Positions 21,763-32,440 of a DNA stretch of 64,000 bases are shown piece by piece. The notes below the pieces were generated by a model. That model searched no databases. It was not told the DNA's origin and worked only from the letters and a program-made list of their open reading frames with translations. The translations under genes were made by a program, and so were the position numbers. The stretch is taken from NCBI GenBank assembly GCA_026315105.1, contig CM048745.1, forward strand, positions 154,587,323 through 154,651,322, read 5' to 3'. Every line of letters starts with the position of its first letter. Position 1 is the stretch's first letter. This DNA is from Locusta migratoria. Its lineage: Eukaryota > Arthropoda > Insecta > Orthoptera > Acrididae.

Positions 21763-22916
21763 TGCAATGCAACGACAACTTGAATTACTAGAAGTTATTG
21801 CACGGAGAGCCATAGAAAGGTTTGAAGCGGGACAGACACAAAGGAAGGCTGTGGCTAAGCCATGTCTCCACCATATCCTTTCTTCCAGGAGTGCTGGTCT
21901 TGCGTGTTTGCAAGAGAGCTTCTGTGAAGTTTGGAAAGTAGGAGGCGAGGTACTGGCAGAAGTGAAGTTGTGAGGCGGCATCGTGAGTCGTGTCGGGGTA
22001 GCACAGTCGGTAGTCCGCTTGCCCGCGAAAGGGAAAGGTCCCAGGTTCGAGTCCCGGTTCCGGCACACAATTTTAATCTGCCAGGAAGTTTCACAAAGGA
22101 AGCTGTCTGCAGATATTGCAGTGTCTCCGAATGTAATTTTGAGGACCTGGGCGCGATTTCAGACAACAGGAAGGCAAGGCCAACGTCGTTCACGGATAAC
22201 ATCAGTAAGAGATGACAGTCACCTCCGGTTGACAGCCCGTCGAGACAGGGGGCTGAATGCAACTCAGCTGCAAAGCACTCTTCAGGCTGGAACAAACAGT
22301 CCGAAATCGCCTTCGGTAATGTGGCCTCTACGGACGTAGGCATATGGTTTGTGTTCCACTAAAACCACGACACCGTTTAGCCCGCAGAAACTGGGCAGAG
22401 CAACATCAGGATTGGAGCCCTAACGAATGGCGCCGGGTTCTGCTCACAGATGAGTCAAGGTTTTATGTTTAGCCGGAAAATCATCGTTGCCTCATCTGAA
22501 TCGAACGTGCAACTCGGAACAATCCCGCTTATGTGCAGGAAACATCACCATATCATGGTGGTGGACGAATTCCGTGGGCAGGAGTCAGTAATGGCGGACG
22601 TACGAACCTCTGTGTTGTTCATAATGGCGCGTTGACTGTTCAGATGTGTAGAGATGAGAGCCTTCGACATTTCATTGTGCACTAAGCTGGTGCCATGGTG
22701 GACGATAACGCTCATACCGACAGAGCTACTCTGGTGGACAACATGCTTGTATCTGATGGTTTTGAACGAGTCGCCAGCATGTCTTTTGGGATGCACTTGA
22801 TAGACGCATTGCAACGAGACCAGCACCTCCCACAACGTTTGCACTGCTGGATATTGCACTAATGGAAGAATGGCCGAATATCCCTCACGGGCTGATTAAT
22901 TACCTCATTTATTCAT
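21763..22916 (+). pseudogene. Tc1-like transposase (second lineage), shattered
   Basis: The N-terminal helix-turn-helix begins RQLELLEVIARRAIERFEAG, is cut by a SINE3 copy at 21848-22091, and resumes with CSVSECN...LGAISDN-type sequence. A further frame carries SVRDDSHLRLTARRDRGLNATQLQS. After many stops, the C-terminus is clear at about 22785-22906: VFWDALDRRIATRPAPPTTF...EEWPNIPHGLINYLI. Catalytic aspartates are in decayed frames (TDESRF-like at 22450, DNARPH-equivalent near 22700). This lineage differs from the Tc1 at 11.7 kb. I could not place its inverted repeats. Confidence 0.85.
21848..22091 (+). mobile_element. SINE3 inserted in Tc1-like pseudogene
   Basis: Perfect 11-bp duplications CACAAAGGAAG at 21837-21847 and 22092-22102. 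A-box region GGTAGCACAGTCGGTAG, B-box GGTTCGAGTCCCGG, end ATCTGCCAGGAAGTT. Confidence 0.92.
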
Positions 22917-23108
22917 TTATGCAACTATTCTGGCCGTCTGAGGTGATGACACAACATATTAGACGGCAACGAGAATGACATTTTCAGTATTATAGTAGCC
23001 CCATGGTGGCTCTAAGTAAAAGCTATGTTATACTCACGTGCAGAGACAGCAAAATATCCTACTGTATGACATACAAATTATAATTGCGACCAATATCTGA
23101 ATAAAATA

Positions 23109-23822
23109 CAGGGTGTCTCACGGAAGACGCCTGCCAGGCGTCCGCGGTTTGCGTGGTACAGATCCCGGCCGACGACACCGCATCCGCCGGCCAAGGCAGA
23201 GCCCGAATCTCGGACTCTATTGTGCCACGGGCGCATACACTGAGTTAAGCCCTCTGAGTAACTTAAGCTTACCTTTATTTACAGTAGATGTTCAAAATTA
23301 TGTCCCTCTATGGAAAGACCGGCCTGACATCTCTTGAACACATTTGCGAACACTCGACAAATTTCGGCTGCCGAAATCTGAGAAATGACTAGTCGAATTC
23401 TGTCTTCAAACTCACACACCTTTTCTTTTAACATTCCCCAATGATGAAAGTCGCAAGGATTTAGATCTGGAGAACGAGGAGGCCAGTCAACTATCCTGTA
23501 GTCAAATACACTTCATATTGCTGCCATAGAAACATTGGCAATGTGTGGTCTTGCATTGTCCTGCATGAAACAACCGTACAGCTTTTCGTTGGGTGAAAGA
23601 TCTTGAAAAAATGGATACAGGATATTTTTCACATACACTGTCACGCAGTGCAGAACACAAGAGCACGGTGCTTCTACCTGACGATAATAGGGCCAGACTC
23701 GGCGCTGTTGCCAAGTGTCCCAGAACACGCATAGCGGCGACCGGCAGGCGGAGCGGCAGCAGGGGGCAAACGCGCAGCGCAACTCGCGGACCTCTCCCAG
23801 GCGTCTTTCGTGAGACACCCTG
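23109..23822 (-). mobile_element. Deleted mariner-like element
   Basis: Ends CAGGGTGTCTCACGGAAGAC (23109) and GTCTTTCGTGAGACACCCTG (23803-23822) are inverted, with about 45 bp of imperfect pairing including CGCGG near 23140/23783. The left flank is TA. The interior holds only the C-terminal transposase part. Confidence 0.85.
23279..23650 (-). pseudogene. Mariner-like transposase C-terminal domain
   Basis: The minus strand reads CFMQDNARPHIANVSMAAI then stop, then FDYRIVDWPPRSPDLNPCDF, HHWGMLKEKV, and an AAEICRVFANVFKRCQAGLS tail to a stop at 23279. Two of three catalytic acidic sites remain; the N-terminal DNA-binding domain and first Asp are deleted. One in-frame stop separates the two catalytic blocks. 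A trans-mobilised, non-autonomous copy is likely. Confidence 0.82.
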
Positions 23823-24231
23823 TGCGTTATCATATTAATACTGTGGATGACATCCCACCTGATCCCCTAATTGTTTTGAGAAGTGTAGGCTACTATAAAT
23901 GTGACCAGCCATAATCTTTCAAAGATGAAATTCTCCTAAAAATAATAAAGAGCACTTCTTGTGGATTATAACCGTGTGGCCGATGCGAGATTCGAACCTG
24001 AGAACCGTCGCTTTCACAGTTAAGCGCTCTGCGACGTTTTCTTCGGGGAGACCGACTAGCGAAAGTTGGTCTGTGAGGGAGGGTCTGCAAGTCGTGGCTG
24101 AGTAGCTCAGTCTACGTCACACGTGTCCGCGATAGGAAAAACACACCACATACGAGTCACAGTCTGGGCACCAAGTTATAGGAAATCCACGGACACTATC
24201 TCTTTGTACTGTGTGTTCTTACAGACCAGTA
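23823..24231. repeat. Spacer with two decayed tRNA-like modules
   Basis: Minus strand 23963-24060 has a B-box-like GGTTCGAATCT. Plus strand 24088-24190 resembles an eroded SINE3 (GAGTAGCTCAGTC...GTCCGCGATAGG...CTGGGCACCA). Neither folds as a functional tRNA by eye. Confidence 0.45.
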
Positions 24232-25116
24232 GAGTGAAGTGGGGAAAGATTGCGCACTTAAGGCTTAAGTGTGTTGTCGTTTAGACTTACCGTTTCTCAA
24301 GCCCCCTTTTTCAGCTTCCAGCATTTCTGGATTGTATGCCTTCCGTTCAGTTTTTCTTTTCTAGACGTTACAATAGAAAAAAATCTCTCTTTTAAGACTA
24401 CTATCAATGTACAATATCAACCTGTAGTGTTAATAAACATTTCTAGCTTCACAACAACGAAAAAACTAATAATTACAGCCGATGGGGTAAGATTACGCAC
24501 TGCGCAGTTTTACCCCACCCAAAACGCGTAGGCTTGACCTGCAATACGGGACTATAGCTTTTATCAAATGTTCAAATGTTTGTAAATCTATCGGACCAAA
24601 CTGCGTGGTCATCAGTCCGTAGCTTACAAACTACTTAAACCTAGGTAAACTAACCTAAGGACAAACACACACACCCATGCCCCAGGGAGGACTCGAACCT
24701 CCACGACGAGCAACCGCGCGCTCCGCAGCGAGACGCTTTAGACCGCTCGGCTACTCCACCGCGGCTATAGCTTTTATCTGCACATGGAAACGCTTTGTAA
24801 AAACTTCTATGTTTCAGTATATCAAAAGACTGACAATAAATCGTAGTTCACTCTAATATAAACATTGGGAGCTCATTATTTTCTTAGGTAGAGCTTATTT
24901 TCGCAAGACAAAATTTTATATGAAAGTAATGTAAAACATCTCTTACCGCATTGCACAGCCGTTAGCACTACGACAACAACCAAACTATGGCAACAAAAAG
25001 TCAGTCACAGAGGCTGTTTCGTGCCCTGCAGTGCAGCCAATTTCTGGATGTTTAAAACTGAAATACCTGCGTTGCGCAGTCTTACCAGCTGCGCAAACTT
25101 ACCCCATATTCTACTC
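24232..25116. mobile_element. Non-autonomous TA-inserting DNA element
   Basis: Ends GAGTGAAGTGGGGAAAGATT...GCGC and (reverse) GAGTAGAATATGGGGTAAGT...GCGC are imperfect inverted repeats of about 27 bp, with TA on both sides (24230-24231, 25117-25118). Internal GGGGTAAGATTACGCACTGC and TTTTACCCCACC form a subterminal palindrome. No transposase. Tc1/mariner or pogo affinity is inferred from the TA target. Confidence 0.7.
24566..24764 (-). mobile_element. SINE type II (copy H)
   Basis: Perfect 14-bp duplications CTATAGCTTTTATC at 24552-24565 and 24765-24778; nested in the TA element. The tail stem reads CGGACT / GGTCCG. Confidence 0.93.
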
Positions 25117-25297
25117 TAACCAAGATCAGACGTTGAAAATTTACGGTTCAAAGATTCGTGATTTATCCTTCTCCACACGCCCCGTCGCACAACCTGCTCT
25201 TGAAAGTTTAAGCTTTTAATGTTTCAGTAAAGATAATACGGAAGTTGAAAGTAAGTTTAAAAAGCATAATGGAAAAGAGCGAACTGAAAACTATGAC

Positions 25298-25510
25298 TAC
25301 AATTAAAATTACAACAGTCCAGATCGCAGAATTGTTATTTTTATTTCATGGCCTGTTTCCGTCAACGTAGACCATCTTGAGATTTCTAGCACCTTGATGG
25401 CAGCTGGTGGCGGTGGTCACGGCGAGCCGCAGAGATGCGGACTGTAATGGTCTACGTAGACTGAAACCGGCCATTAAACAAAAATAGCAATTCTGCGATA
25501 TGGACTACTT
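25298..25510. repeat. Short inverted-repeat element
   Basis: Arms of about 65 bp: GATCGCAGAATTGTTATTTT...CGTAGACCAT against ATGGTCTACGTAGACTGAAA...GCAATTCTGCGATATGGAC. It includes the GAAACCGGCC motif of the family T class. Confidence 0.7.
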
Positions 25511-25860
25511 TAATGAAAGTTAGTTGATTTGAATAAAGAATAAGGAATCCAGTAAAAAAATGTCCAACGGGGTAACCTGAAAAAGACTGACAAAAAATGT
25601 TGTGCGTGATCGAGCACGAGGTTGCGAACGAGGCGTGTTCGTTTGGCTTACAGATTATCACGTTTCATGTGACAAGGATCTAAAGGCCAACCAATATATA
25701 CGGGGCAGCACGCTACATCGTCATGCAAGAGCGGAAAGCTATGGCACTGGGCTCTTTGTTTGGCAAGGACGTCTGGCCTAAACCCGATCTCGTAATCCAG
25801 ATTTCAATTCCACTTACATTCGTAGCGGGGTGTTATAAATGATATGAGGGAGAAAGGAAG

Positions 25861-26597
25861 GTACGAGGAGCTACTTTTCAAAACGCATTATGTCCCAAAA
25901 AGTAAATTTTTCAGGAGAAGCGAAAAACGTATACTGCAAAAAATGTTCGATCAATTTTTCCGAATTTTGCACCACATACTCAGGTAGGGCTTTTGATCCA
26001 AATGTGTTTAATAGAAGGAAATTGCTTTTTATACTTTCAAGCTATGAACACTTCAGTGATGGACAAAGTGCGTTTTGTTGGGTTCTGTTGCACAATCTGC
26101 TCTTTTTGATTTTCTCTTCATTCGTTTTCTCGTTCCACGGTTCATTTCCTCTCAAACAGTCACACATTCACTCGCCATAATACTCTCCATCTTAGGACAA
26201 CAACGATTTTATGCCTGACTTCCTAACAGACAGATTGATAAACGTTTATACACAACAATGGCGTAATACTGAAAACAAATATTAACTGCTCATTGTTGGT
26301 CAGTTAAATGGTTTCACTTTAGTCCATGAGTCTTACATTGCAGCCAACATAGCTTAATAAAACAAAATAAAGGCAAATATTGGATTTAATGCATTTTGAT
26401 TCAATCATACTAGAGGACGAAATGCTATTTTTTGCATCTGCTTCTTTTCAGCGCTCTTTTTGAAGGTGTTAAAATGCATTTTGACACAATCTGATCGCAG
26501 GAGTGTTTGGAGCGGGTAATAAAATACCGGATACCATATCAGACTCAATTTTGTCCACCAGTGGACATAATGCGTTTTGAAAAGTTGCTCCTCATAC
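25861..26597. mobile_element. MITE-like element with 35-bp inverted ends
   Basis: GTACGAGGAGCTACTTTTCA with AAACGCATTATGTCC (25861-25896) is matched inverted at 26563-26597 with two mismatches. The 96-residue frame inside has no known domain. Superfamily undetermined. Confidence 0.7.
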
Positions 26598-27054
26598 ACT
26601 CACTAGGTAAGGAATGAGGATGTTGTTCACAGAAGAGAGGAACATAAAACACGGACAATACGATGAGAAGCGTTAAAAGGCAACAGGGTACTGAGCACTG
26701 GTACAGGAGGCGTAAATGAATTTTTCTGAAGGGTACAATTAAAAGAGTACGTCTGTGTTTCGGTCACGAGGGTAATTTTTTCTTTAAACGTCATTACAAT
26801 AATCATTATTGCCTACGACTGTAATACTATTCATGTAACATTCCAATAATTACAGTTTTCTTAAATAAATATCATTAACATGTGGCACCAAGTGTTGGAG
26901 TTTGATAAGCGAACACACAAAGATACGAGGCGTGTTCCTTCCATTAGATTGTCCTCTAGGTAAGCAATCATTTTGTGATGCTCCTTGGTTGGTGAAAATT
27001 AATAAACCGTCCTAAACTAATTGTTGGCAACTAGAAACCGTGGTCGGAATAAGA
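26598..27054. other. No gene recognised
   Basis: Unremarkable AT-rich spacer. Confidence 0.35.
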
Positions 27055-27343
27055 TTGTTGTTGTTGTTTGGGGTTTAGAGGGGACTAAACTACATGGTTA
27101 TCAGTCCCCTGTTCCTAGCGAAGAGAAGACATCCAAGTAGGAAAAGGTAAAATATGCTCAACACCCAGAAGAGAGGCGTAAGGGGCACACAGTGCCAATG
27201 AACTTGATACTCTCAACAACACTGAAGAAGACGGGAATAAGAGAGACCAACTGTTGAACTAAGCTAAAATAGAGCAGGGAACAGTGGCTGGCTGATGACA
27301 AACAAATACAAGATGAGCCAGTCACTCTGCACAGACTAAAAAA

Positions 27344-27533
27344 AATGTTTGTTAAGCTTATGGGACTTAACTACGGGGTCATCAGTCCCTAAACTTACAA
27401 ATTACTTACGAACTATCTTATACTAAGGACGGCACAAATATCCATGCCCGAGGGGGGATTCGAACCCCCGACCGTAGTGGTCGTGCAGACCGTGACTGGA
27501 GCGCCTCAGTCCCCGCGGCCACCGCGGTCGGCG
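27344..27533 (-). mobile_element. SINE type I (copy I)
   Basis: 11-bp duplications CAGACTAAAAA at 27333-27343 and 27534-27544; inserted in the LINE 3' UTR. Confidence 0.9.
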
Positions 27534-27712
27534 CAGACTAAAAACTCTGAGGTAAAAACAGGGTAGAAGTAAGAAAAACATCAGAGTAAAATATGAGAGG
27601 TGGGAGCTTGAGACACCAGGCACAAGCCCACCACTAAACAGAGTGATAAAATCCAGCTGAGCGTATAAAACCTAAAAACTCTGTCAGCCATTGAGGCATT
27701 GTCAGTTACAAC

Positions 27713-27990
27713 CTAAACAGACGCAGTAGGTAGATTAAAAGACTGCCGCAAGGCGGCTAAAAGTGGACAGTCCGACAGGATGTGGACCACTGTCAACAAA
27801 CTTCCACAACGACAGTTCAGTGGGTCCTCTTGCCGTAAAAGGTAGCTATGTGTCAACGACGTATGACCAATACGTAAGCGACACAGGACAACAGAGTCCC
27901 TTAGGAATAAGATATTTAATGTTATTTCTGTCAGATTTCTTTCATGTGGCACAGCCGTTGCGGCCGTGCATTGTGTGGCCTCAAAAAGTC
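27713..27990 (-). pseudogene. LINE ORF2 C-terminal zinc-knuckle segment
   Basis: Minus frame: LFLRDSVVLCRLRIGHTSLT, then the HSYLLRQEDP, CRCG, LTVVHILSDCP motif set, ending NLPTASV stop. The CxC...H...C arrangement with 'RIGHTxLTH' is typical of the ORF2 end, after RNase H, in I/R1/Jockey-type LINEs. Sequence before about 27990 loses homology. A sister copy is at 36.4 kb. Confidence 0.82.
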
Positions 27991-28735
27991 TATGCGTTAC
28001 AAGCAGATGTTGGGTAAGTGCTACCGTTCCCGAGGCTGGAACTTTAATGAGCAGGAGCGTAGAACCACAGACACATATATACAGACGGGAAACTGGCCAG
28101 AGCAGGCGGCAGGTAGCGGCTATCACCACCAACACTCCCCTCAAACGCCACAGCCGAGGCCTCGTGGCAGGCGGCACGAGCTCTCCCCTCAGCCTCCCCT
28201 CCACGCTACCCTCTGACATGCGAGAGGCACCCTAAGCCAGGGAACGGCCTGACACCTACTAGCATCTTACGAAACTACGAGGGGAGCGTAGGACAGTGGT
28301 TGAGGAGGGGCTTCTCCTCTGTATATGTTACTCTGTGGTAGAACTGAAGGCAGAGCCCGTCCCGCAGCACGGCGCGGCCGTTAAGCCGGTTAGGAAGTTG
28401 TGCTGAGCACAGCGAGCGGTGGTGGGCGTCCGCTAGTGTGGCGTGGGAAGGCAGGGCTGGCTGGTACCGAGGTGTGCTGAGCTGCTGTGGGTGTGGGGCA
28501 GTGTCCGGAAGCACGGCGCGGCGCCACCCACACAAAGGCCGCCTTTGAGGCTGGGGAGGCGGTCGCAGGCCCGGGCTCTGCTACACACCGGCCGAGGGCC
28601 CAACCTCTGCCGGCGCCCGCTTCAAGCTCTGCTCTGACAAACCATGGCCACACTCGCTCCATTCACATCACAGTAATTCTAACCCAGATAGCGCGCAATT
28701 ATTATTATTTTATTATTATTATACACGTAGTAGAC
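27991..28735. other. GC-rich spacer, no gene recognised
   Basis: Several overlapping frames of 60-145 residues on both strands (28275-28660) are Ala/Pro/Arg-rich without domain signature. An (ATT)n run is at 28698-28721. Confidence 0.4.
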
Positions 28736-28826
28736 CAGGGCTGGGCAAATGCTCTCAGCGGCTCACACGGCCTGCTCGTGGCTCCCCCCCACTCCACCAG
28801 CCAGCAGTGCCCCCCCACTCATACTC

Positions 28827-29044
28827 AAAATGTTCAAATGTCTGTAGAACTGTTCAAATGTTTGTATAGTCTATGGGACTTAACTACGGGGTCATCAGTC
28901 CCTAAGCCTACAAACTACTTATGAACTAGCTAAGACTAAGGACGGCACAAATATCCATGCCCGAGGGGGGATTCGAATCCCCGACCGTAGTGGCCGTGCA
29001 GACCGTGACTGGAGCGCCTCACTCCCCTCGGTCACCGCGGCCGG
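28827..29044 (-). mobile_element. SINE type I (copy J)
   Basis: 13-bp duplications CCCACTCATACTC / CCCACTTATACTC (28814-28826, 29045-29057), inside the hAT element. Confidence 0.9.
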
Positions 29045-29159
29045 CCCACTTATACTCGACTAGCTGCGCACCTCACTACACCACGCGGAATCACTCCTTC
29101 TGTTGACTTGTGGAAATCGCATCTGGTGTTCGTGATAAAACAGAACTAGTGTCTGAAAA

Positions 29160-29790
29160 ATGGCTGAGGACGTAAAATCTCTGAAAAGAAAGTCTTCTGA
29201 ACACCCACAGTGGGGAGTACTTTTTTGTTGGAACGCAAAGCGGACCTCAGTGTTTGTTTTGCAATTCAACATTGTCTTCATGGAAGAAGTACAATGTGAA
29301 GCGTCATTTTCAACTGTTTCACGAAAAAGATGTAATTAGATTAAAGAAGAACGAAAAGTCAAACTCATAGAAATGAAGCAGAAAAAAGAGAAAGACGTAA
29401 GTATACTTGTAGATAATTATGTTATTAATTCAATATCCTGCTGTTATTAATATGTTGTGTGCATTTTCGTCAATTTTATCTTCTCCTGTACGTATTTACA
29501 GGTAGAAAACCTTCGAAACAACAACGCTGCAGCGATGAGAGTAAGCTATCATGTGGCTCTTAAAATAGCTAAAACCGCGCGGCCCTTCAGCGATGCAGAA
29601 TTTGCGAAAGAATGTTTTGTTGCTGCCGCAACAATTTTGTGCCCAGCAAATCTTCCTCCTTTTGAAACCGTTGCTCTTTCACGGAGAATGGTTAGCAGGC
29701 GCATTGCAGAAATGGCAAATGACGTAGAAGCTCAGTTCCTTTCTTTAACATTGGATGAAAGCACTGATGTTTGTGCGCTGTGCATCAGCA
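29160..29790 (+). pseudogene. hAT-like transposase N-terminal part (BED finger plus start of catalytic domain)
   Basis: ATG at 29160 gives MAEDVKSLKRKSSEHPQWG. After a frameshift near 29230 comes a BED-type finger CLFCNSTLSSWKKYNVKRHF, QLFH (C-x2-C...H-x4-H). A stop at about 29368 follows. Splice-like GTAAGTAT (29397) and TTTACAG (29501) suggest an intron. Downstream is VSYHVALKIAKTARPFSDAE...CPANLPPFETVALSRRMVSR, RIAEMANDVE, LTLDESTDV, the start of the hAT catalytic domain as in ZBED/GTF2IRD2-type transposases. The rest, including the dimerisation region, is deleted. This is a transposon relic, not a domesticated gene. Confidence 0.8.
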
Positions 29791-29876
29791 AGCGGCCAGC
29801 CACAGCGCACAGCCCTGCCACCCGCACTGCTGGCTCTCAAGGCCGCTCAGCGCTGCCCTCGCGGCTCCCGCTGCTC

Positions 29877-31556
29877 GCGGGCAGCAGCACGAGCAGCTCT
29901 CGTGCCCGCCCCTGTAGTAGACCCTTTGTGGATCACATGAAGCCACTACATTTCTTCCTGCGATTCGCCCATGATACCTTCATTTTCTCGCTCATAGCTT
30001 TCATTCTTTCTTCTGTGCGGGCAGCCGCACGAGCAGCTCTCGTGCCCGCCCCTGTAGTAGACCCTTTGTGGATCACATGAAGCCACTACATTTCTTCCTG
30101 CGATTCGCCCATGATACCTTCATTTTCTCGCTCATAGCTTTCATTCTTTCTTCTGTGCGGGCAGCCGCACGAGCAGCTCTCGTGCCCGCCCCTGTAGTAG
30201 ACCCTTTGTGGATCACATGAAGCCACTACATTTCTTCCTGCGATTCGCCCATGATACCTTCATTTTCTCGCTCATAGCTTTCATTCTTTCTTCTGTGCGG
30301 GCAGCCGCACGAGCAGCTCTCGTGCCCGCCCCTGTAGTAGACCCTTTGTGGATCACATGAAGCCACTACATTTCTTCCTGCGATTCGCCCATGATACCTT
30401 CATTTTCTCGCTCATAGCTTTCATTCTTTCTTCTGTGCGGGCAGCCGCACGAGCAGCTCTCGTGCCCGCCCCTGTAGTAGACCCTTTGTGGATCACATGA
30501 AGCCACTACATTTCTTCCTGCGATTCGCCCATGATACCTTCATTTTCTCGCTCATAGCTTTCATTCTTTCTTCTGTGCGGGCAGCCGCACGAGCAGCTCT
30601 CGTGCCCGCCCCTGTAGTAGACCCTTTGTGGATCACATGAAGCCACTACATTTCTTCCTGCGATTCGCCCATGATACCTTCATTTTCTCGCTCATAGCTT
30701 TCATTCTTTCTTCTGTGCGGGCAGCCGCACGAGCAGCTCTCGTGCCCGCCCCTGTAGTAGACCCTTTGTGGATCACATGAAGCCACTACATTTCTTCCTG
30801 CGATTCGCCCATGATACCTTCATTTTCTCGCTCATAGCTTTCATTCTTTCTTCTGTGCGGGCAGCCGCACGAGCAGCTCTCGTGCCCGCCCCTGTAGTAG
30901 ACCCTTTGTGGATCACATGAAGCCACTACATTTCTTCCTGCGATTCGCCCATGATACCTTCATTTTCTCGCTCATAGCTTTCATTCTTTCTTCTGTGCGG
31001 GCAGCCGCACGAGCAGCTCTCGTGCCCGCCCCTGTAGTAGACCCTTTGTGGATCACATGAAGCCACTACATTTCTTCCTGCGATTCGCCCATGATACCTT
31101 CATTTTCTCGCTCATAGCTTTCATTCTTTCTTCTGTGCGGGCAGCCGCACGAGCAGCTCTCGTGCCCGCCCCTGTAGTAGACCCTTTGTGGATCACATGA
31201 AGCCACTACATTTCTTCCTGCGATTCGCCCATGATACCTTCATTTTCTCGCTCATAGCTTTCATTCTTTCTTCTGTGCGGGCAGCCGCACGAGCAGCTCT
31301 CGTGCCCGCCCCTGTAGTAGACCCTTTGTGGATCACATGAAGCCACTACATTTCTTCCTGCGATTCGCCCATGATACCTTCATTTTCTCGCTCATAGCTT
31401 TCATTCTTTCTTCTGTGCGGGCAGCCGCACGAGCAGCTCTCGTGCCCGCCCCTGTAGTAGACCCTTTGTGGATCACATGAAGCCACTACATTTCTTCCTG
31501 CGATTCGCCCATGATACCTTCATTTTCTCGCTCATAGCTTTCATTCTTTCTTCTGT
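29877..31556 (+). repeat. 140-bp satellite array, 12 units, derived from a hAT end plus flank
   Basis: Twelve head-to-tail units begin at about 29877 and every 140 bp to 31417 (12 x 140 = 1680). Units 2-12 look identical by eye; unit 1 differs by GCAGCAGCAC for GCAGCCGCAC. Each unit holds about 38 bp of the hAT right end (with hairpin GCACGAG-CAGCT-CTCGTGC), the TAGTAGAC target copy, and about 94 bp of former flank ending TTTCTTCTG. 140 is not a multiple of three, so no frame continues through the array. Confidence 0.95.
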
Positions 31557-31765
31557 CCACTTTGTGCCGGTTTTTTGGCTCTTGTCTCTGACTGCACTTA
31601 CCAATCGTCTAGCGCGGAATTATTTTTGGTTTACTGTTTTTTCTCACAGGCTATTAATTACCTTCATATGACTGCACAAGATCGTGATTTTTTTCACAAT
31701 CACGCCATTAGTTTTGCAATACTGGCCTTCTTTCTGGAATGACGTCAAAGTGAATTTTTCATAAT

Positions 31766-32060
31766 TTTAATCTGAAGAATACTCATTATTACAACAACAT
31801 TCAAGATGAAATATATACATATAAATGTGCCAAAATGGAAGAAAGTTCAAGAAATATAAACCCAAATACGAGGAAGTCTTCAATGTCTTCTGTATGAACT
31901 TCCACTTTGCTTCTGTATCCAACCACTTTGCAATACATGCCATAATTGATCTGCAATGAGAGGAGGCTATTCAAAGAAATAAAATATGACACTGTATACG
32001 AATTCTTACAGTCATGAATAAAAACGTTAAGTTCTCGTTCTCGTCCTTCTGGAAGACAGA
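31766..32060. repeat. Direct repeat DR, copy 1
   Basis: About 85-90 percent alike to 33347-33624: AAGATGAAATxTATACATAT, ATACGAGGAAGTCTTCAAT, CACTGTATACGAATTCTTAC, GTTCTCGTTCTCGTCCTTCT. A 28-bp insertion (around 31920-31947) distinguishes this copy. The minus strand has a degenerate shared frame without a known domain. Confidence 0.75.
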
Positions 32061-32139
32061 GGACTGTGCCCCAAAGATCAGCCAGTAAGCTATTCCATTC
32101 CGATCCACTCTGTGTGACGCGACGCGACAAAACAGCGCG

Positions 32140-32235
32140 CTGGCCTTCTCTCAAGGCGGTTTTGCCATCGGGCAGCCACTCCTGCCGGGGGTTCGACTCC
32201 TCCCTCGGCCGTGAGTGTCAGTGTTATCCTCAGCG
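32140..32235 (+). mobile_element. SINE head fragment
   Basis: CGGGGGTTCGACTCCTCCCT (B-box) with GTGAGTGTCAGTGTTATCCT link; a further SINE subtype, truncated by SINE K. Confidence 0.6.
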
Positions 32236-32440
32236 TAAGTTCAAATGTTCAAATGTTTGTAGAACTCATGGGACTTAACTACGGGGTCATCAGTCCCTAA
32301 ACTTACAAACTACTTATGAACTAGCTAAGACAAAGGACGACACAAAAATCCATGCCCGAGGGGGGATTCGAACCCCCGACCGTAGTGGCCGTGCAGACCG
32401 TGACTGGAGCGCCTTAGTCCCCTCGGCCACCGCGGCCGGC
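32236..32440 (-). mobile_element. SINE type I (copy K)
   Basis: Full-length copy on the minus strand with intact stem GGGACT/AGTCCC. The target duplication is unclear because the flanks are other repeats. Confidence 0.85.

Larger units (their letters stand above)
27055..27990 (-). mobile_element. I-type LINE, 3' end
   Basis: Minus strand: ORF2 C-terminus (about 27725-27925), 3' UTR, then at 27061-27105 a stem-loop GGGGACT...AGTCCCC and a terminal AACAACAACAA. The UTR segment AGTCACTCTGCA (27321) recurs at 36031 beside the other LINE copy. SINE I is inserted in the UTR. 5'-truncated. Confidence 0.7.
28736..29914 (+). mobile_element. hAT transposon, internally deleted
   Basis: The left end is CAGGGCTGGGCAAATGCTCT and the right end GTGCCCGCCCCTG; the first 12 bp pair at 10 positions. 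Perfect 8-bp duplications TAGTAGAC (28728-28735 and 29915-29922) are the hAT hallmark. It contains SINE J and a transposase relic. Its last 38 bp, together with the flank, are amplified into the adjoining 140-bp array. Confidence 0.88.

Noticed and set aside
27763..28924. Several 84-145 residue frames in GC-rich DNA
   Set aside because: Ala/Pro/Arg-rich on both strands, with no start context or homology; the longest runs into SINE J.
29457..30080. A 207-residue frame that could be called a novel protein
   Set aside because: It is hAT transposase exon sequence running by chance into the 140-bp array; the splice acceptor at 29501 and the hAT target site inside it show it is composite.
29877..31556. 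CRISPR array (regular repeats)
   Set aside because: Units are contiguous 140-bp tandem copies without unique spacers, in a eukaryotic context; it is a satellite.
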